From Anaerosolibacter carboniphilus (GTDB lineage Bacteria; Bacillota; Clostridia; Peptostreptococcales; Thermotaleaceae), in assembly GCF_014205875.1 (NCBI RefSeq), contig NZ_JACHEN010000019.1:1-64000 (forward strand): a stretch of 64,000 nucleotides of DNA, in the 5' to 3' direction. Below the pieces are notes generated by a model. The model had not been told where the DNA came from. It did no database searches and saw only the letters and a program-made list of their open reading frames with translations. Positions within the stretch are counted from its first letter, which is position 1, and each line of letters starts with the position of its first letter. The position numbers were made by a program, and so were the translations under genes. Positions 1-8,805 of the stretch are shown here, in pieces.

Positions 1-51
1 TTTTATTTTTTTGATCCAAACGAAAAAATTATCAATTACTAGAAATTAAGA

Positions 52-83
52 AAACCACCAGATAGATAAAATCTGGTGGTTTG
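52..83 (-). terminator. Terminator after thiN
   Basis: A perfect 12-bp stem (52-63 with 71-82) and a 7-nt loop is followed on the minus strand by a T-rich stretch (TTTTCTTAAT). It lies just past the thiN stop and probably ends the stp-prkC-rsgA-rpe-thiN transcript. Confidence 0.8.
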
Positions 84-94
84 TAATCAACCTC

Positions 95-113
95 AGGTAC
101 ACAATGTGTACCT
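95..113. repeat. Perfect short palindrome at the thiN stop
   Basis: AGGTACACA and TGTGTACCT form 9-bp inverted arms around one central A. The palindrome overlaps the TAG stop codon of thiN and sits immediately before the terminator hairpin. It could be an operator-like site, an extra RNA stem or chance; nothing in the sequence decides this. Confidence 0.4.
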
Positions 114-747
114 AGTCTTTCGCCAAAATAACCAAAAGATTTCCACTCCTTAAACGAATACACCCTTGCTGCTCCTTCAGCTGATTGCTAATCCCTAGTG
201 AAGAGCCCATTTTAAGGGTAGCATTGTTCAAAGGATATTCGAATCCCGATAGGGTTATTCCCTCAACAGTTGCGCTCAATGGTATCAAGGAGACGAATCT
301 TCCAGGTTCTCCTTCCACCAGAGCAGAATCATTTATTACAAATATCTCATTATGTTCATCTACTATTCTTGCCTGGATTCCTTGTTCAAGCAAGGGCAAC
401 AACATGGTAATATTCGCCAGCGTATGATCCATTCTACTCCCTATACAGCCTAACATAAGAATTTCTGTGCATCCCTTTTCCAGGGCATATTGAATTGCCA
501 AATCGGAATCTGTATAATCCTTACGAGCAGGAAACTTATAGAATTCAATATCTCTTTCACGGAAGTACACCATCTCATCATCGCCCATGGAATCTAAATC
601 TCCAACGATCGCATTCGGATATATTCCCATAGCCCGTAAATGTCGTGCGCCTCCATCGGCGCAAACTACATAATCGCAGTCATCAATGATTTTCCTATGA
701 ATGGCGTAATTGGTAATGTCCCCATTCGAAACTATTGCACACCTCAT
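112..747 (-). CDS. thiN: Thiamine pyrophosphokinase
   Basis: Transfers pyrophosphate from ATP to thiamine to give thiamine diphosphate in the cytoplasm. The 211-residue length is normal for the bacterial family. Visible family motifs are DGGA at 31-34, GDLDS at 49-53, DYTDSD at 77-82 and GSRMDH at 103-108, the acidic residues that bind magnesium and nucleotide. The ATG start gives the conserved N-terminus MRCAIVSNGD. It is the last gene of the stp-prkC-rsgA-rpe-thiN run, 12 nt after rpe, the same order as Bacillus prpC-prkC-cpgA-rpe-yloS. The spoVM gene that follows thiN in Bacillus is not seen in the remaining 111 bases. Confidence 0.93.
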   Translation of the reverse strand: MRCAIVSNGDITNYAIHRKIIDDCDYVVCADGGARHLRAMGIYPNAIVGDLDSMGDDEMVYFRERDIEFYKFPARKDYTDSDLAIQYALEKGCTEILMLGCIGSRMDHTLANITMLLPLLEQGIQARIVDEHNEIFVINDSALVEGEPGRFVSLIPLSATVEGITLSGFEYPLNNATLKMGSSLGISNQLKEQQGCIRLRSGNLLVILAKD

Positions 748-759
748 ATTCTGCCTCCG

Positions 760-1419
760 CTAAAAGCTATCTAATCTATTTCTAAACAGCTTTACCGTAT
801 CTTCGATAGATTCAGTATTAAAAATTGCTGAACCAGCAACCAGTATGTTAGCACCAGCCCCTGCTACCTCGGCAGCATTCTCTAATTTGATACCCCCATC
901 CACTTGGATATCCATCACTAGATTTCGATCCACTAACATTTTCTTCAAAGATCGTATTTTATCTAATGCGGAGGGTATAAAGTGTTGGCCACCAAAACCT
1001 GGATTCACTGACATGATTAATACCATATCCAGTTCTTCAAGTATATACTCTATTGAAGTCAAAGATGTCCCAGGATTTAGCGCTACAGCTGCCTTCACCC
1101 CATGGGATTTTATGTTTTGAATTGTTCTATGTATATGGTGACATGCTTCTGCATGTACCGTAATAATATCGGCCCCAGCCTTTACAAAGTTAGGGATATA
1201 GCGATCAGGATTTTCGATCATAAGATGTACATCAAAGGGTAAAGTTGTTCTTCCTTTTATACTTTCCAACACCAATGGGCCAATAGTAATATTGGGAACA
1301 AAATGCCCATCCATCACATCGATATGTAATAAATCTACACCCGCTTCTTCCACTTTTTTAATATCCTCCAACAACCCCGCAAAATTTGCTGATAATATTG
1401 AAGGTGCCAGTTTAATCAT
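760..1419 (-). CDS. rpe: Ribulose-phosphate 3-epimerase
   Basis: Interconverts ribulose 5-phosphate and xylulose 5-phosphate in the pentose phosphate pathway. The 219 residues form the expected single TIM barrel. Key motifs are HIDVMDGHF at 32-40 (metal-binding His and catalytic Asp), His65, VNPGFGGQ at 138-145 (phosphate loop) and VDGGI at 173-177 with the second catalytic Asp. It begins 2 nt after the rsgA stop, so it is translationally close and surely cotranscribed. Nothing unusual. Confidence 0.95.
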   Translation of the reverse strand: MIKLAPSILSANFAGLLEDIKKVEEAGVDLLHIDVMDGHFVPNITIGPLVLESIKGRTTLPFDVHLMIENPDRYIPNFVKAGADIITVHAEACHHIHRTIQNIKSHGVKAAVALNPGTSLTSIEYILEELDMVLIMSVNPGFGGQHFIPSALDKIRSLKKMLVDRNLVMDIQVDGGIKLENAAEVAGAGANILVAGSAIFNTESIEDTVKLFRNRLDSF

Positions 1420-1421
1420 AT

Positions 1422-2297
1422 CTAATACCTCCTTGTCTGTAGAATCTCTTCTAACAACTGCATATAGCTTTCATATCTAGACTGACAAATTTGGTTTTCT
1501 TCTACAGCTTTTTTGATGGCACAGTCAGGCTCGCTTAAGTGTCTGCAAGCATTAAATTTACACATACCAACAAATTCATTGAATTCCTTAAAAAAATACT
1601 GCAATTCATCCTCACCTATAAAATCAAGACTCAGAGAGCTAAAACCTGGAGTATCTAACACCCAGCCTCCAAAATCCAATTGTAATAACTCGACATGCCT
1701 TGTTGTATGCTTGCCTCTCTCAATTTTAGAACTCACTTCACCTGTTTGGAGCCTTAAGTTAGGTTGAATCGCATTCAATAGTGAAGATTTTCCAACACCA
1801 GAAGGTCCTGCGAAAACCGTAATTTTGTCCATTAACTTTTGTGATAAGTCTTTTAAGCCAATGCCTTGCTTCGTACTTGTTCCTATAACGCTATAACCAA
1901 TCTTTTCATAAATACCCATTAAATCTGATAATTCTTGGTCTTGTAACAAATCAATCTTATTGAAACAGATGGTTATATCTATTTCCTGAGTTTCTGCAAG
2001 AATTAAGAATCTATTCAACAGTGAAATGCTTGGTTCTGGCTTCTGAATCGCAAAAACAATCACAGCATTGTTTATATTGGCAACAGGAGGACGAATTAAT
2101 TCCGTCTCCCGTTGTTCAATTTCTTCAATAACACCTTGTCCTGAGGATTCTTGAATGGTAATCTTTACGCGATCTCCTACGAGAGGTATAACCTTTTCTT
2201 TACGAAATTTTCCTCTCGCCCTACATTCAAAAATCCGATCACCTGTATCTACATAATAAAAGCCACCAATACCTTTCACGATGATTCCATTATTCAT
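1422..2297 (-). CDS. rsgA: Ribosome small-subunit GTPase RsgA
   Basis: A circularly permuted GTPase that assists late maturation of the 30S subunit. N-terminal OB fold, then GTPase motifs in permuted order: FNKIDL (G4), GPSGVGKSS (P-loop), DTPGFSS (G3), and a C-terminal zinc finger with a C-x4-C-x-H-x5-C pattern. I place the start at the ATG at 2297 because [16 protein letters not shown] lines up with the family N-terminus. A TTG 18 nt upstream (2315) with AAAGGAA before it would add six residues. The start lies inside the end of prkC (8-nt overlap), which suggests translational coupling. Bacillus CpgA is phosphorylated by PrkC, which fits the linkage. Confidence 0.93.
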   Translation of the reverse strand: MNNGIIVKGIGGFYYVDTGDRIFECRARGKFRKEKVIPLVGDRVKITIQESSGQGVIEEIEQRETELIRPPVANINNAVIVFAIQKPEPSISLLNRFLILAETQEIDITICFNKIDLLQDQELSDLMGIYEKIGYSVIGTSTKQGIGLKDLSQKLMDKITVFAGPSGVGKSSLLNAIQPNLRLQTGEVSSKIERGKHTTRHVELLQLDFGGWVLDTPGFSSLSLDFIGEDELQYFFKEFNEFVGMCKFNACRHLSEPDCAIKKAVEENQICQSRYESYMQLLEEILQTRRY

Positions 2298-4233
2298 ACA
2301 AAGACCCCGTTTCAAAATCTATGTTCCTTTCAGCAACCTTTTCATCATCAAAATATACATCAATCGTAGCTTTTCCTCTACCTTCAATAATAATTTTTTC
2401 GCTCTCTTTTGATTTGTAATGGGTTGCTTTATAGATCTCTGTAGAAATGCCATTCTGCCTTTTTACAATTCTAAGTGTGAATTGCTCTTGTTTTGCTCGA
2501 TTATAATTAATCCCCAGAGAAACTGTTTTCATTTGAAGTTCATTTTCTTCTGGTGGTTGAGTCATTCCTTCAGTACCTTTACTCACAACAAGATCGATTA
2601 CTTTGTTCTCATCCGTCTCCGTTCCCGCTAATATGCTTTGTTGTATTACAACATCCTTCTCAATCTTTTCATCAAATTTATACTCAATCTTACCAACGAT
2701 CAGATTTGAGGTCTCGATAATCCTTCTCGCATTATCGATCTTCTCTCCAACCAAGTTCGGCATTAAAACAAGCTTTGTTTCGGGACCTTGGCTCACCAAT
2801 ACATTTACAGCTGAACCTTCTGGTGCGTTCTTGCCGGCTTCAGGACTTTGGCTAATGATAATTCCGATTGGCAAGGTATTATACTCATATTTCACTGTCC
2901 CCTCTTTAAGTTTTGCATTTTCTAAAATAAAACCGATTTCTTCTATATTTTTATTTAAAAGATTCGGCACTTCTGTTAATTTTGCGCCTTTGCTGACAAT
3001 AAGCCGAATAGGATAACCTGTCTTTACACTCTCGCCCGCCTTAGGATCTTGAAACATAACTTGCCCTTCATCATATTCAGAACTGTACTGTTCCTGCTCT
3101 TGTTCAACCTTCAAACCTAGATTTTCAAGATTTTGTTTCGCTTCTTCATAGGATTTTCCAATCACATTGGGAACTTCTTTTTCTTGGGATACGAATATAT
3201 CCTTGAAATAGAAAATACTTCCAATGAATATCAATGCCAATACAAAAGCAGTAGCTACTGCTCCCCATACAATAAGTCTGTTGTTACTCTTTTTCTCAGA
3301 CTTTGGACTGAAATGAATAGGCTTGCTCTTTGGTACATCGTTATCCTTGATAACTGGTATCACCTGGGTGGGACTGTCATCATCATCATCGAATTTAACA
3401 AAATCGCCCATAGGTTGCTTTAAAGCTTGATTTAGATCCTCCAGAATTTCTTTTGTACTGCCATAACGTTTTGCTTGATCCTTTTGTATAGATTTCATAA
3501 TAATATCCTCTAGGGCTTTAGGGATATTTTCATTAATCATAGTAGGTGGCATTACGTCCTCATGAATATGCTTTAGGGCTATGGATATTGGACTTTCCCC
3601 GTCGAATGGGAGTCGCCCTGTGGCCATTTCATACATCACAATACCTAAAGAATAAATATCAGATTTTTCATCTGTATAGCCACCGCGAGCTTGCTCAGGA
3701 GAAAAATAATGTACAGATCCAATCACATTGCCTGTATTTGTTACCGTTGCGGAAGTAACAGCCCTAGCAATGCCAAAATCCGTAACCTTCACCCGTCCAT
3801 CATCAGTCATCAATATATTATGGGGTTTTATATCTCTATGAACAATATGATTGCTATGGGCGTGATGCAACGCCAGAGAAATTTGTTTTCCAATGTTGAT
3901 CGTTTCCTCCGGATTTAAAGGCCCATGTTCTTTAATAATTTGCTTTAACGTCTTTCCTTTCACATACTCCATCACAATGTAATAAATGTCGTGATCGTCC
4001 ACCCCTACATCGTAAATATTGACTATGTTAGGGTGTGATAAGCTTGCAGCTGCCTGAGATTCTCGCTTAAACTTGGTGATAAATTCTTCATCACTAGTAA
4101 ACTCTGGTCGAAGAATTTTTACTGCTACATATCTATTTAATAGCTGGCATTTAGCTTTATAAACCAATGCCATGCCCCCTCCACCAATCTTTTCAATAAT
4201 TTCGTATCGATTACCCAATATTCTACCTATCAT
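2290..4233 (-). CDS. prkC: Ser/Thr protein kinase with PASTA repeats
   Basis: Membrane kinase that senses muropeptides and phosphorylates cell-wall, translation and germination targets in Gram-positives. The cytoplasmic kinase domain has a glycine loop at 16-23, Lys39, HRDIKPHN with catalytic Asp134, and DFG at 152-154. An acidic linker (FDDDDD near 281) precedes one membrane helix at about 320-343. Three PASTA repeats follow outside the cell (about 354-416, 421-483, 490-553), then a charged beta-rich tail. The 647-residue length is typical. It lies 20 nt after stp, its cognate phosphatase. Confidence 0.96.
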   Translation of the reverse strand: MIGRILGNRYEIIEKIGGGGMALVYKAKCQLLNRYVAVKILRPEFTSDEEFITKFKRESQAAASLSHPNIVNIYDVGVDDHDIYYIVMEYVKGKTLKQIIKEHGPLNPEETINIGKQISLALHHAHSNHIVHRDIKPHNILMTDDGRVKVTDFGIARAVTSATVTNTGNVIGSVHYFSPEQARGGYTDEKSDIYSLGIVMYEMATGRLPFDGESPISIALKHIHEDVMPPTMINENIPKALEDIIMKSIQKDQAKRYGSTKEILEDLNQALKQPMGDFVKFDDDDDSPTQVIPVIKDNDVPKSKPIHFSPKSEKKSNNRLIVWGAVATAFVLALIFIGSIFYFKDIFVSQEKEVPNVIGKSYEEAKQNLENLGLKVEQEQEQYSSEYDEGQVMFQDPKAGESVKTGYPIRLIVSKGAKLTEVPNLLNKNIEEIGFILENAKLKEGTVKYEYNTLPIGIIISQSPEAGKNAPEGSAVNVLVSQGPETKLVLMPNLVGEKIDNARRIIETSNLIVGKIEYKFDEKIEKDVVIQQSILAGTETDENKVIDLVVSKGTEGMTQPPEENELQMKTVSLGINYNRAKQEQFTLRIVKRQNGISTEIYKATHYKSKESEKIIIEGRGKATIDVYFDDEKVAERNIDFETGSLYE

Positions 4234-4253
4234 TCTCTCACCTCGATTCCTGC

Positions 4254-4988
4254 TTATTTATTATTTTTGATTCCAATTATAGTTATATTATCATATCCGC
4301 CTCTTTCATTGGCCAAAGCCACCAGATGCTCACAACCTGCCTGCATACTTTCGCTATTTATAAGGCATTCCTTAATCTCTAGTTGGTCTACTAAGTTTGA
4401 TAGCCCATCAGAACATAGCACGATAACATCATCTAACAATAAATCAATGGTATATAAATCGATTAAAATAGTTTCTTCTGTGCCAAGAGCTCGAGTAATG
4501 ATATTCCGTTGTGGGTGTACTTTTGCTTCTTTTTCAGTTATGGTTCCATTCCTTAGCAATTCTGCCACCAAAGAGTGATCCTGTGTTATTTGTGTAATTT
4601 CATGATTCCTTATGAGATAGGCCCGACTATCACCTATGTGACCAATAAACAGCTTTGACTGAATAAACGCCATAGTGAGGGTAGTTCCCATCCCTTGATA
4701 TTTTTCTTCTTGCATCGATTTTTCAAATATCTTTTTATTTGCATCCATTATTGCTTCTTCAATGATTTTACAAATGGCTTCATCACGATTCCCTATGGTT
4801 TGGGGAATATGATCCTGCATAAAGCTTTTAACTGAATCAATTGCAATATCGCTAGCAACTTCTCCTGCTTTATGACCACCCATTCCATCAGCGACAATAA
4901 ATAAGTTCATCGTATCTTCTGATACGAAGTATGAATCTTGATTAATATCTCGAATCAATCCTGTATGTGAAATCGCCCCAATATCCAT
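4254..4988 (-). CDS. stp: PP2C-type Ser/Thr phosphatase
   Basis: Removes phosphates placed by PrkC; cytoplasmic, needs manganese or magnesium. It is 244 residues with PP2C signatures: NQDS at 16-19, DGMGGH at 34-39, GHIGDSRAY at 116-124, CSDGL further on and GGYDN near the C-terminus, which together supply the metal-binding aspartates. The start ATG is preceded by GTGAGGTG. It is first in the stp-prkC-rsgA-rpe-thiN group, behind an extended minus-10 promoter candidate. Corresponds to Bacillus PrpC. Confidence 0.95.
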   Translation of the reverse strand: MDIGAISHTGLIRDINQDSYFVSEDTMNLFIVADGMGGHKAGEVASDIAIDSVKSFMQDHIPQTIGNRDEAICKIIEEAIMDANKKIFEKSMQEEKYQGMGTTLTMAFIQSKLFIGHIGDSRAYLIRNHEITQITQDHSLVAELLRNGTITEKEAKVHPQRNIITRALGTEETILIDLYTIDLLLDDVIVLCSDGLSNLVDQLEIKECLINSESMQAGCEHLVALANERGGYDNITIIGIKNNK

Positions 4989-5043
4989 TCAAACACCTCA
5001 CAAGTTTACATGCATAGTAATATTATTTTTATATCCAAACCAT

Positions 5044-5052
5044 ATTATACCA
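5044..5052 (-). promoter_or_regulatory. Extended -10 promoter candidate for stp-prkC
   Basis: On the minus strand TGGTATAAT fits the extended minus-10 (TGnTATAAT), about 55 nt upstream of the stp start. No good minus-35 box is visible at the usual distance. Confidence 0.5.
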
Positions 5053-5073
5053 TAGTTCCGACCTAGGGAATAG

Positions 5074-6411
5074 TCATGGTCTTGTTCGTTTTTGCAATCT
5101 GCAAATAAAAAAACCGTCCATATCGTCAATATGGGGATACAATTGCAGATATTTCTCTTGTCCCCTTAATGATTCGGGAAGCAAAGGGTTCACATCCACC
5201 ATAACAAAGCTTTGATTTCTAGAAAGAAACCTCTCAATTACTCCAATATTTTCCTCATTCGTAATTGTACATGTACTATAAACTAAATATCCATTTTCTA
5301 TGACATATTTACTTGCATTTTCTAAAATTTCTAATTGCAAGTCCGTAATTTTCTTCAAGTCATCAGGCTTTTTGTTATATTTTATTTCGGGTTTTCTCCT
5401 GATAATTCCTAGCCCAGAGCAGGGAGCATCTACCAAAACTCTGTGGGCTTTATCGATCATCGTTTCATCTATCTCTTTGGCATTATAGCATTGTGTCTTA
5501 ATAATTGTAATTCCTAGACGCTTTGCCGTATTGTCAATAAGCTTCAACTTATGTTCGTGAATGTCCCTAGCAATAATCGTCCCCCTATTTTCCATGAGTT
5601 GAGCTATATGAGTTGTTTTGCCTCCAGGAGCAGCACAAACATCCATGACAACCTCTTGAGGTTTAGGATCCAACACATGGGCCACTAGCATAGAACTCTC
5701 GTCTTGTATTTGAAAGTATCCTTTTTGAAATGCTTCTAGTTCTTCCAGACCATACATATTTTCAAACTTGATCGCTTCCTCCACATATTTGCCCTCAGTT
5801 ACCTCGATATGATTCGTTCTTAAGTAATCCATCAATCTTTCTTTCTCGATTTTTAAAGTATTTACACGGGCTGTCAATGTAGGCTTTGCATTATTTCCCT
5901 GTAGAAGTTTTTCTGTAAACTCTGCTCCAAATTCTTTCATCCATTTTTCAACCAACCACTCTGGATGAGAATATGTAACAGACAGGAATGCAACTGGATT
6001 CTCATTGTAATTTGGAATTCTGATATTCTCTCTATTCCTTAAATAGTTTCTTAATAACCCGTTCACAAACCCAGAAGCTTTCATCTGCACTTTTTTTGTA
6101 AGTTTTACACTTTCATCGACTGCAGCTGAAGGTGGTATTTTATCTAGATAAATGATCTGATAAAGTCCTAATCGAAGAATGCTCATCACGGATGGATGAA
6201 TTTTGTCAATTTTGGTTTTTGAAAGCTGCCCAATAATATAATCTAAATAAATTTTATTCTCAACAGTCCCATAAACCAGCTCTGTTATAAATCTTTGGTC
6301 ACGACCATCTAATGCCTTACCTCTAAGATGCTTATTAAGTGCGATATTGGAATAGGCGTTGTTCCTATCAATATCCGTTAAAATATCTAAAGCAATTTTC
6401 CTAGCATTCAT
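5074..6411 (-). CDS. rsmB: 16S rRNA cytosine-967 C5-methyltransferase
   Basis: Methylates C967 of 16S rRNA with S-adenosylmethionine. An N-terminal NusB-like RNA-binding domain (about 1-135) is followed by the methyltransferase domain: CAAPGGKTT at 259-267 (SAM loop), DAPCSG at 328-333 and STCT at 379-382 with the catalytic Cys. I start at the ATG at 6411, preceded by AGGAAGGGAG, which gives 445 residues; the open frame runs up to a GTG at 6450 without a ribosome site. In Bacillus rlmN sits between this gene and the phosphatase; here only 85 nt separate rsmB from stp. Confidence 0.93.
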   Translation of the reverse strand: MNARKIALDILTDIDRNNAYSNIALNKHLRGKALDGRDQRFITELVYGTVENKIYLDYIIGQLSKTKIDKIHPSVMSILRLGLYQIIYLDKIPPSAAVDESVKLTKKVQMKASGFVNGLLRNYLRNRENIRIPNYNENPVAFLSVTYSHPEWLVEKWMKEFGAEFTEKLLQGNNAKPTLTARVNTLKIEKERLMDYLRTNHIEVTEGKYVEEAIKFENMYGLEELEAFQKGYFQIQDESSMLVAHVLDPKPQEVVMDVCAAPGGKTTHIAQLMENRGTIIARDIHEHKLKLIDNTAKRLGITIIKTQCYNAKEIDETMIDKAHRVLVDAPCSGLGIIRRKPEIKYNKKPDDLKKITDLQLEILENASKYVIENGYLVYSTCTITNEENIGVIERFLSRNQSFVMVDVNPLLPESLRGQEKYLQLYPHIDDMDGFFICRLQKRTRP

Positions 6412-6442
6412 TCTTTCATAATCTCCCTTCCTTACATATAAC

Positions 6443-6466
6443 GAATGCACCCAACAGGGTGCATTC
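6443..6466. repeat. Perfect 10-bp stem-loop before rsmB
   Basis: GAATGCACCC and GGGTGCATTC pair perfectly across a 4-nt loop, between the small Cys-rich frame and rsmB, about 30 nt before the rsmB start. No T-run follows on either strand, so it is not a standard terminator. An RNA-stabilising or processing hairpin is possible. Confidence 0.55.
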
Positions 6467-6501
6467 CTAATCTCTTCTGTCTCTCAAAGGAACAAGTCTA
6501 A

Positions 6502-6627
6502 TCAATGGGCACAGATACCACTATAGCAGTCACATAGGTTAATGCAGCAGCATTTTGAACCTTTCTTGCAGGAGTAATGTTCTTGGTAGTTATGAGCCAA
6601 TGCAAGAATTACTAGTGAATATCCCAT
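6502..6627 (-). CDS. Possible 41-residue Cys-rich peptide
   Basis: Not recognised. The 41-residue frame has a short hydrophobic start and seven cysteines in its last 22 residues, patterned C-x5-C-C-C-x3-C-x-C-x4-C, suggesting metal binding or disulfides if made. It is in the same frame as the upstream DUF116 gene, whose UGA stop is only four codons earlier, so it could be an independent micro-gene, a readthrough extension, or a relic. No convincing ribosome site precedes the ATG at 6627, which lies in a small hairpin (6618-6637). Bacillus and clostridial relatives have other genes at this position. Confidence 0.35.
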   Translation of the reverse strand: MGYSLVILALAHNYQEHYSCKKGSKCCCINLCDCYSGICAH

Positions 6628-6639
6628 AGGACATATTTT

Positions 6640-7410
6640 TCAATTTCCCTCGCCAATAAAATATCTTATCATTTCTTCAGCTTTATCAATCTTGACTCTG
6701 GTATTAATACATGGTCCTTCTGGTCTATCATTCAATAACCCTATGACAGGAATCCCTTTTACATCTAAAATGCCGCTGCTTAAATCCCGCTCGCAGGCCA
6801 CGGCAATAATAGCTTTCGGTTTCTGTTCCTTAATAATTTTTCTTGCAATGGTACCTCCTGTAGCTACAAAAATATTGACACCGTACTTTTCCTTAAGTGC
6901 AATTAAAGAATCTATATCACAGGCCCCACATCTCTTACAATTAGAAATCTCATTGGTGATTTTATGCTTGCAATCGGATTTCTGAAGACAGTGAGGCAAT
7001 AGTATTAGAATCTCTTCAGACTTCACCTGAATTCTTTGGGATAAAATTAAGCGGTTATTTATTTCCGAAAAGATTTTCTGAATATTATCTTTATCCAATC
7101 CAAATAATTGGGTAATATACATCATTCTAGGGTACATAGCTCCCATCGAATACTGAACCAGTTTTCGACCAAATGAGTTCAATGGATGATCATTTAACAG
7201 CATTAAAACACATATCCCATTCATAAGAACAAAAAAACTGGCAAATGAGGCAGCTATCAGTATTATATTCAATACCAGTTTATATAATACTAAACTGCTG
7301 GTATGAGCCAAATAGAATGATAATATGGCAATACCTAAAAACAGTACATTTAATATGAACATAATCATTATAAATGATATGTTTTTCTGTTTGTAGTAAT
7401 TCGTTAGCAT
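6640..7410 (-). CDS. DUF116 membrane-anchored Cys-rich protein
   Basis: Function unknown. Two N-terminal membrane helices (about 12-35 and 43-72) precede a cytoplasmic-type DUF116 domain with conserved cysteines at about 141, 147, 158, 161, 164, 206 and 234; C-x2-C-x2-C at 158-164 suggests a metal or Fe-S site. The later part has a small-molecule-like ATGGT loop and ends IRYFIGEGN. I use the ATG at 7410, which follows AGGTGA by 5 nt; a GTG at 7419 is the alternative. It abuts the fmt stop. DUF116 genes beside def-fmt and rsmB are common in Clostridia, which hints at a translation or metal role, but this is only context. Confidence 0.8.
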   Translation of the reverse strand: MLTNYYKQKNISFIMIMFILNVLFLGIAILSFYLAHTSSLVLYKLVLNIILIAASFASFFVLMNGICVLMLLNDHPLNSFGRKLVQYSMGAMYPRMMYITQLFGLDKDNIQKIFSEINNRLILSQRIQVKSEEILILLPHCLQKSDCKHKITNEISNCKRCGACDIDSLIALKEKYGVNIFVATGGTIARKIIKEQKPKAIIAVACERDLSSGILDVKGIPVIGLLNDRPEGPCINTRVKIDKAEEMIRYFIGEGN

Positions 7411-7411
7411 T

Positions 7412-8341
7412 TTATTCACCTAATATTCTATTTTCATGAATCATATGTCCTCTGAGATATTCGTCTACGCCCATACGTTTGTTGTTTGGAAACTGGATCT
7501 CCTCAATACTTAGAAGGTGTTGTCCAGTGCATACAAGAATTCCTGATCCATCAACCTTTACAATTTTACCTGGTTGATCTTTACAGTCCTTTTCCACTAT
7601 TTTTGCTTTCCATATCTTAAAAACTTCACCATCATAGGTAGTATAGGCCGTTGGCCATGGGTTCACACCTCGAATTAAGTTATAGATATCTTTTGCAGAT
7701 TTTGACCAATTAATTCTACCTAATGCTTTGTCCATTAAAGGGGCATAGGAACTTTTTTCATTACACTGTTTCTCTCTAGGTGCTCTACCTATAGCAACAA
7801 GTTCCAAAGTCTCCCCTAAAAGGATGGCACCCTCCCGGGCCATTTCATCATGAAGCTCTCCTGCATTCTTATTATAGATGCAAATTTCTTTTTTTATAAT
7901 CATATCTCCTGTATCTAATCCCTCATCCATATACATGGTAGTTACACCTGTCATGGATTCACCATTGATGATAGCCCAATTGATGGGAGCGGCCCCTCTA
8001 TATTGAGGAAGCAGTGAGGCATGTACATTGATACAGCCATAAACTGGAATATCTAAAATCGCTTTGGGCAATATTTGTCCAAAGGCTACAACTACAATAC
8101 AGTCAGGAGAAAGATCCTTTATAACCTCAATAAAATTAGGATCTTTTACCTTTTCAGGTTGATAAACTGGAAGATTGTATTGAAGTGCTTTTTCTTTCAC
8201 CGGCGGTGGTGCCAGTTTTTTCCCTCTTCCCTTTGGACGATCAGGCTGGGTTATTACAGCCTGTACCAAGTGTTGACGACGTACAATTTCATCAAGGCAG
8301 GGAACAGCAAAATCTGGAGTCCCCATAAAAACAATTTTCAT
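7412..8341 (-). CDS. fmt: Methionyl-tRNA formyltransferase
   Basis: Formylates initiator Met-tRNA with 10-formyl-THF. It has 309 residues. The N-terminal catalytic fold contains Asn105, His107 in HASLLPQYRGAAPI, and DTGD at 143-146; a C-terminal OB-like tRNA-binding domain follows. A strong AGGAGG precedes the ATG. It starts 9 nt after def, forming the usual def-fmt pair whose products add and remove the formyl group. Confidence 0.96.
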   Translation of the reverse strand: MKIVFMGTPDFAVPCLDEIVRRQHLVQAVITQPDRPKGRGKKLAPPPVKEKALQYNLPVYQPEKVKDPNFIEVIKDLSPDCIVVVAFGQILPKAILDIPVYGCINVHASLLPQYRGAAPINWAIINGESMTGVTTMYMDEGLDTGDMIIKKEICIYNKNAGELHDEMAREGAILLGETLELVAIGRAPREKQCNEKSSYAPLMDKALGRINWSKSAKDIYNLIRGVNPWPTAYTTYDGEVFKIWKAKIVEKDCKDQPGKIVKVDGSGILVCTGQHLLSIEEIQFPNNKRMGVDEYLRGHMIHENRILGE

Positions 8342-8350
8342 ATAAACCTC

Positions 8351-8791
8351 CTATTTGATCACTTTATCCGTGAAAAGTATTCCGTCCAGGTGATCAATTT
8401 CATGACATAGTGCTCTTGCTAACAATTCTTCACCAATGATTTCTATAGTCTTTCCGTTGCGATCTAATCCTCTAACGATCACTCGCTTAGGTCTTTTCAC
8501 TTCTCCTGTGACACCAGGAATACTTAAACAGCCTTCTACATCAACCTGCTCACCAGTTGTTTCAATAATCACTGGATTGATCAACTCGATGATACCATCT
8601 CCTACATCAATTACAATAATTCGCTTTAATACACCTACCTGTGGTGCTGCAAGACCAACACCGTCGGCTTCATACATCGTATCAATCATGTCATCTAACA
8701 ACATAACAATTCTATGATCTATTTTCTCCACTTCTCTTGACTTTTTCCTTAAAGTTGGATCCTCATCTTTTAAAATATTTCTAATGGCCAT
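8351..8791 (-). CDS. def: Peptide deformylase
   Basis: Removes the formyl group from nascent proteins. The 146-residue protein shows all three family motifs: [10 protein letters not shown] at 44-53, EGCLS at 86-90 (Cys ligand) and HEIDH at 130-134 (two His ligands and the catalytic Glu). It lies between priA (14 nt upstream) and fmt (9 nt downstream), in one operon. Confidence 0.96.
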   Translation of the reverse strand: MAIRNILKDEDPTLRKKSREVEKIDHRIVMLLDDMIDTMYEADGVGLAAPQVGVLKRIIVIDVGDGIIELINPVIIETTGEQVDVEGCLSIPGVTGEVKRPKRVIVRGLDRNGKTIEIIGEELLARALCHEIDHLDGILFTDKVIK

Positions 8792-8805
8792 TTTTTTCCT
8801 CCTTG

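Noticed and set aside
1..51. spoVM expected after thiN
   Set aside because: No matching frame in the 51 bases left before the window edge; it may lie outside.
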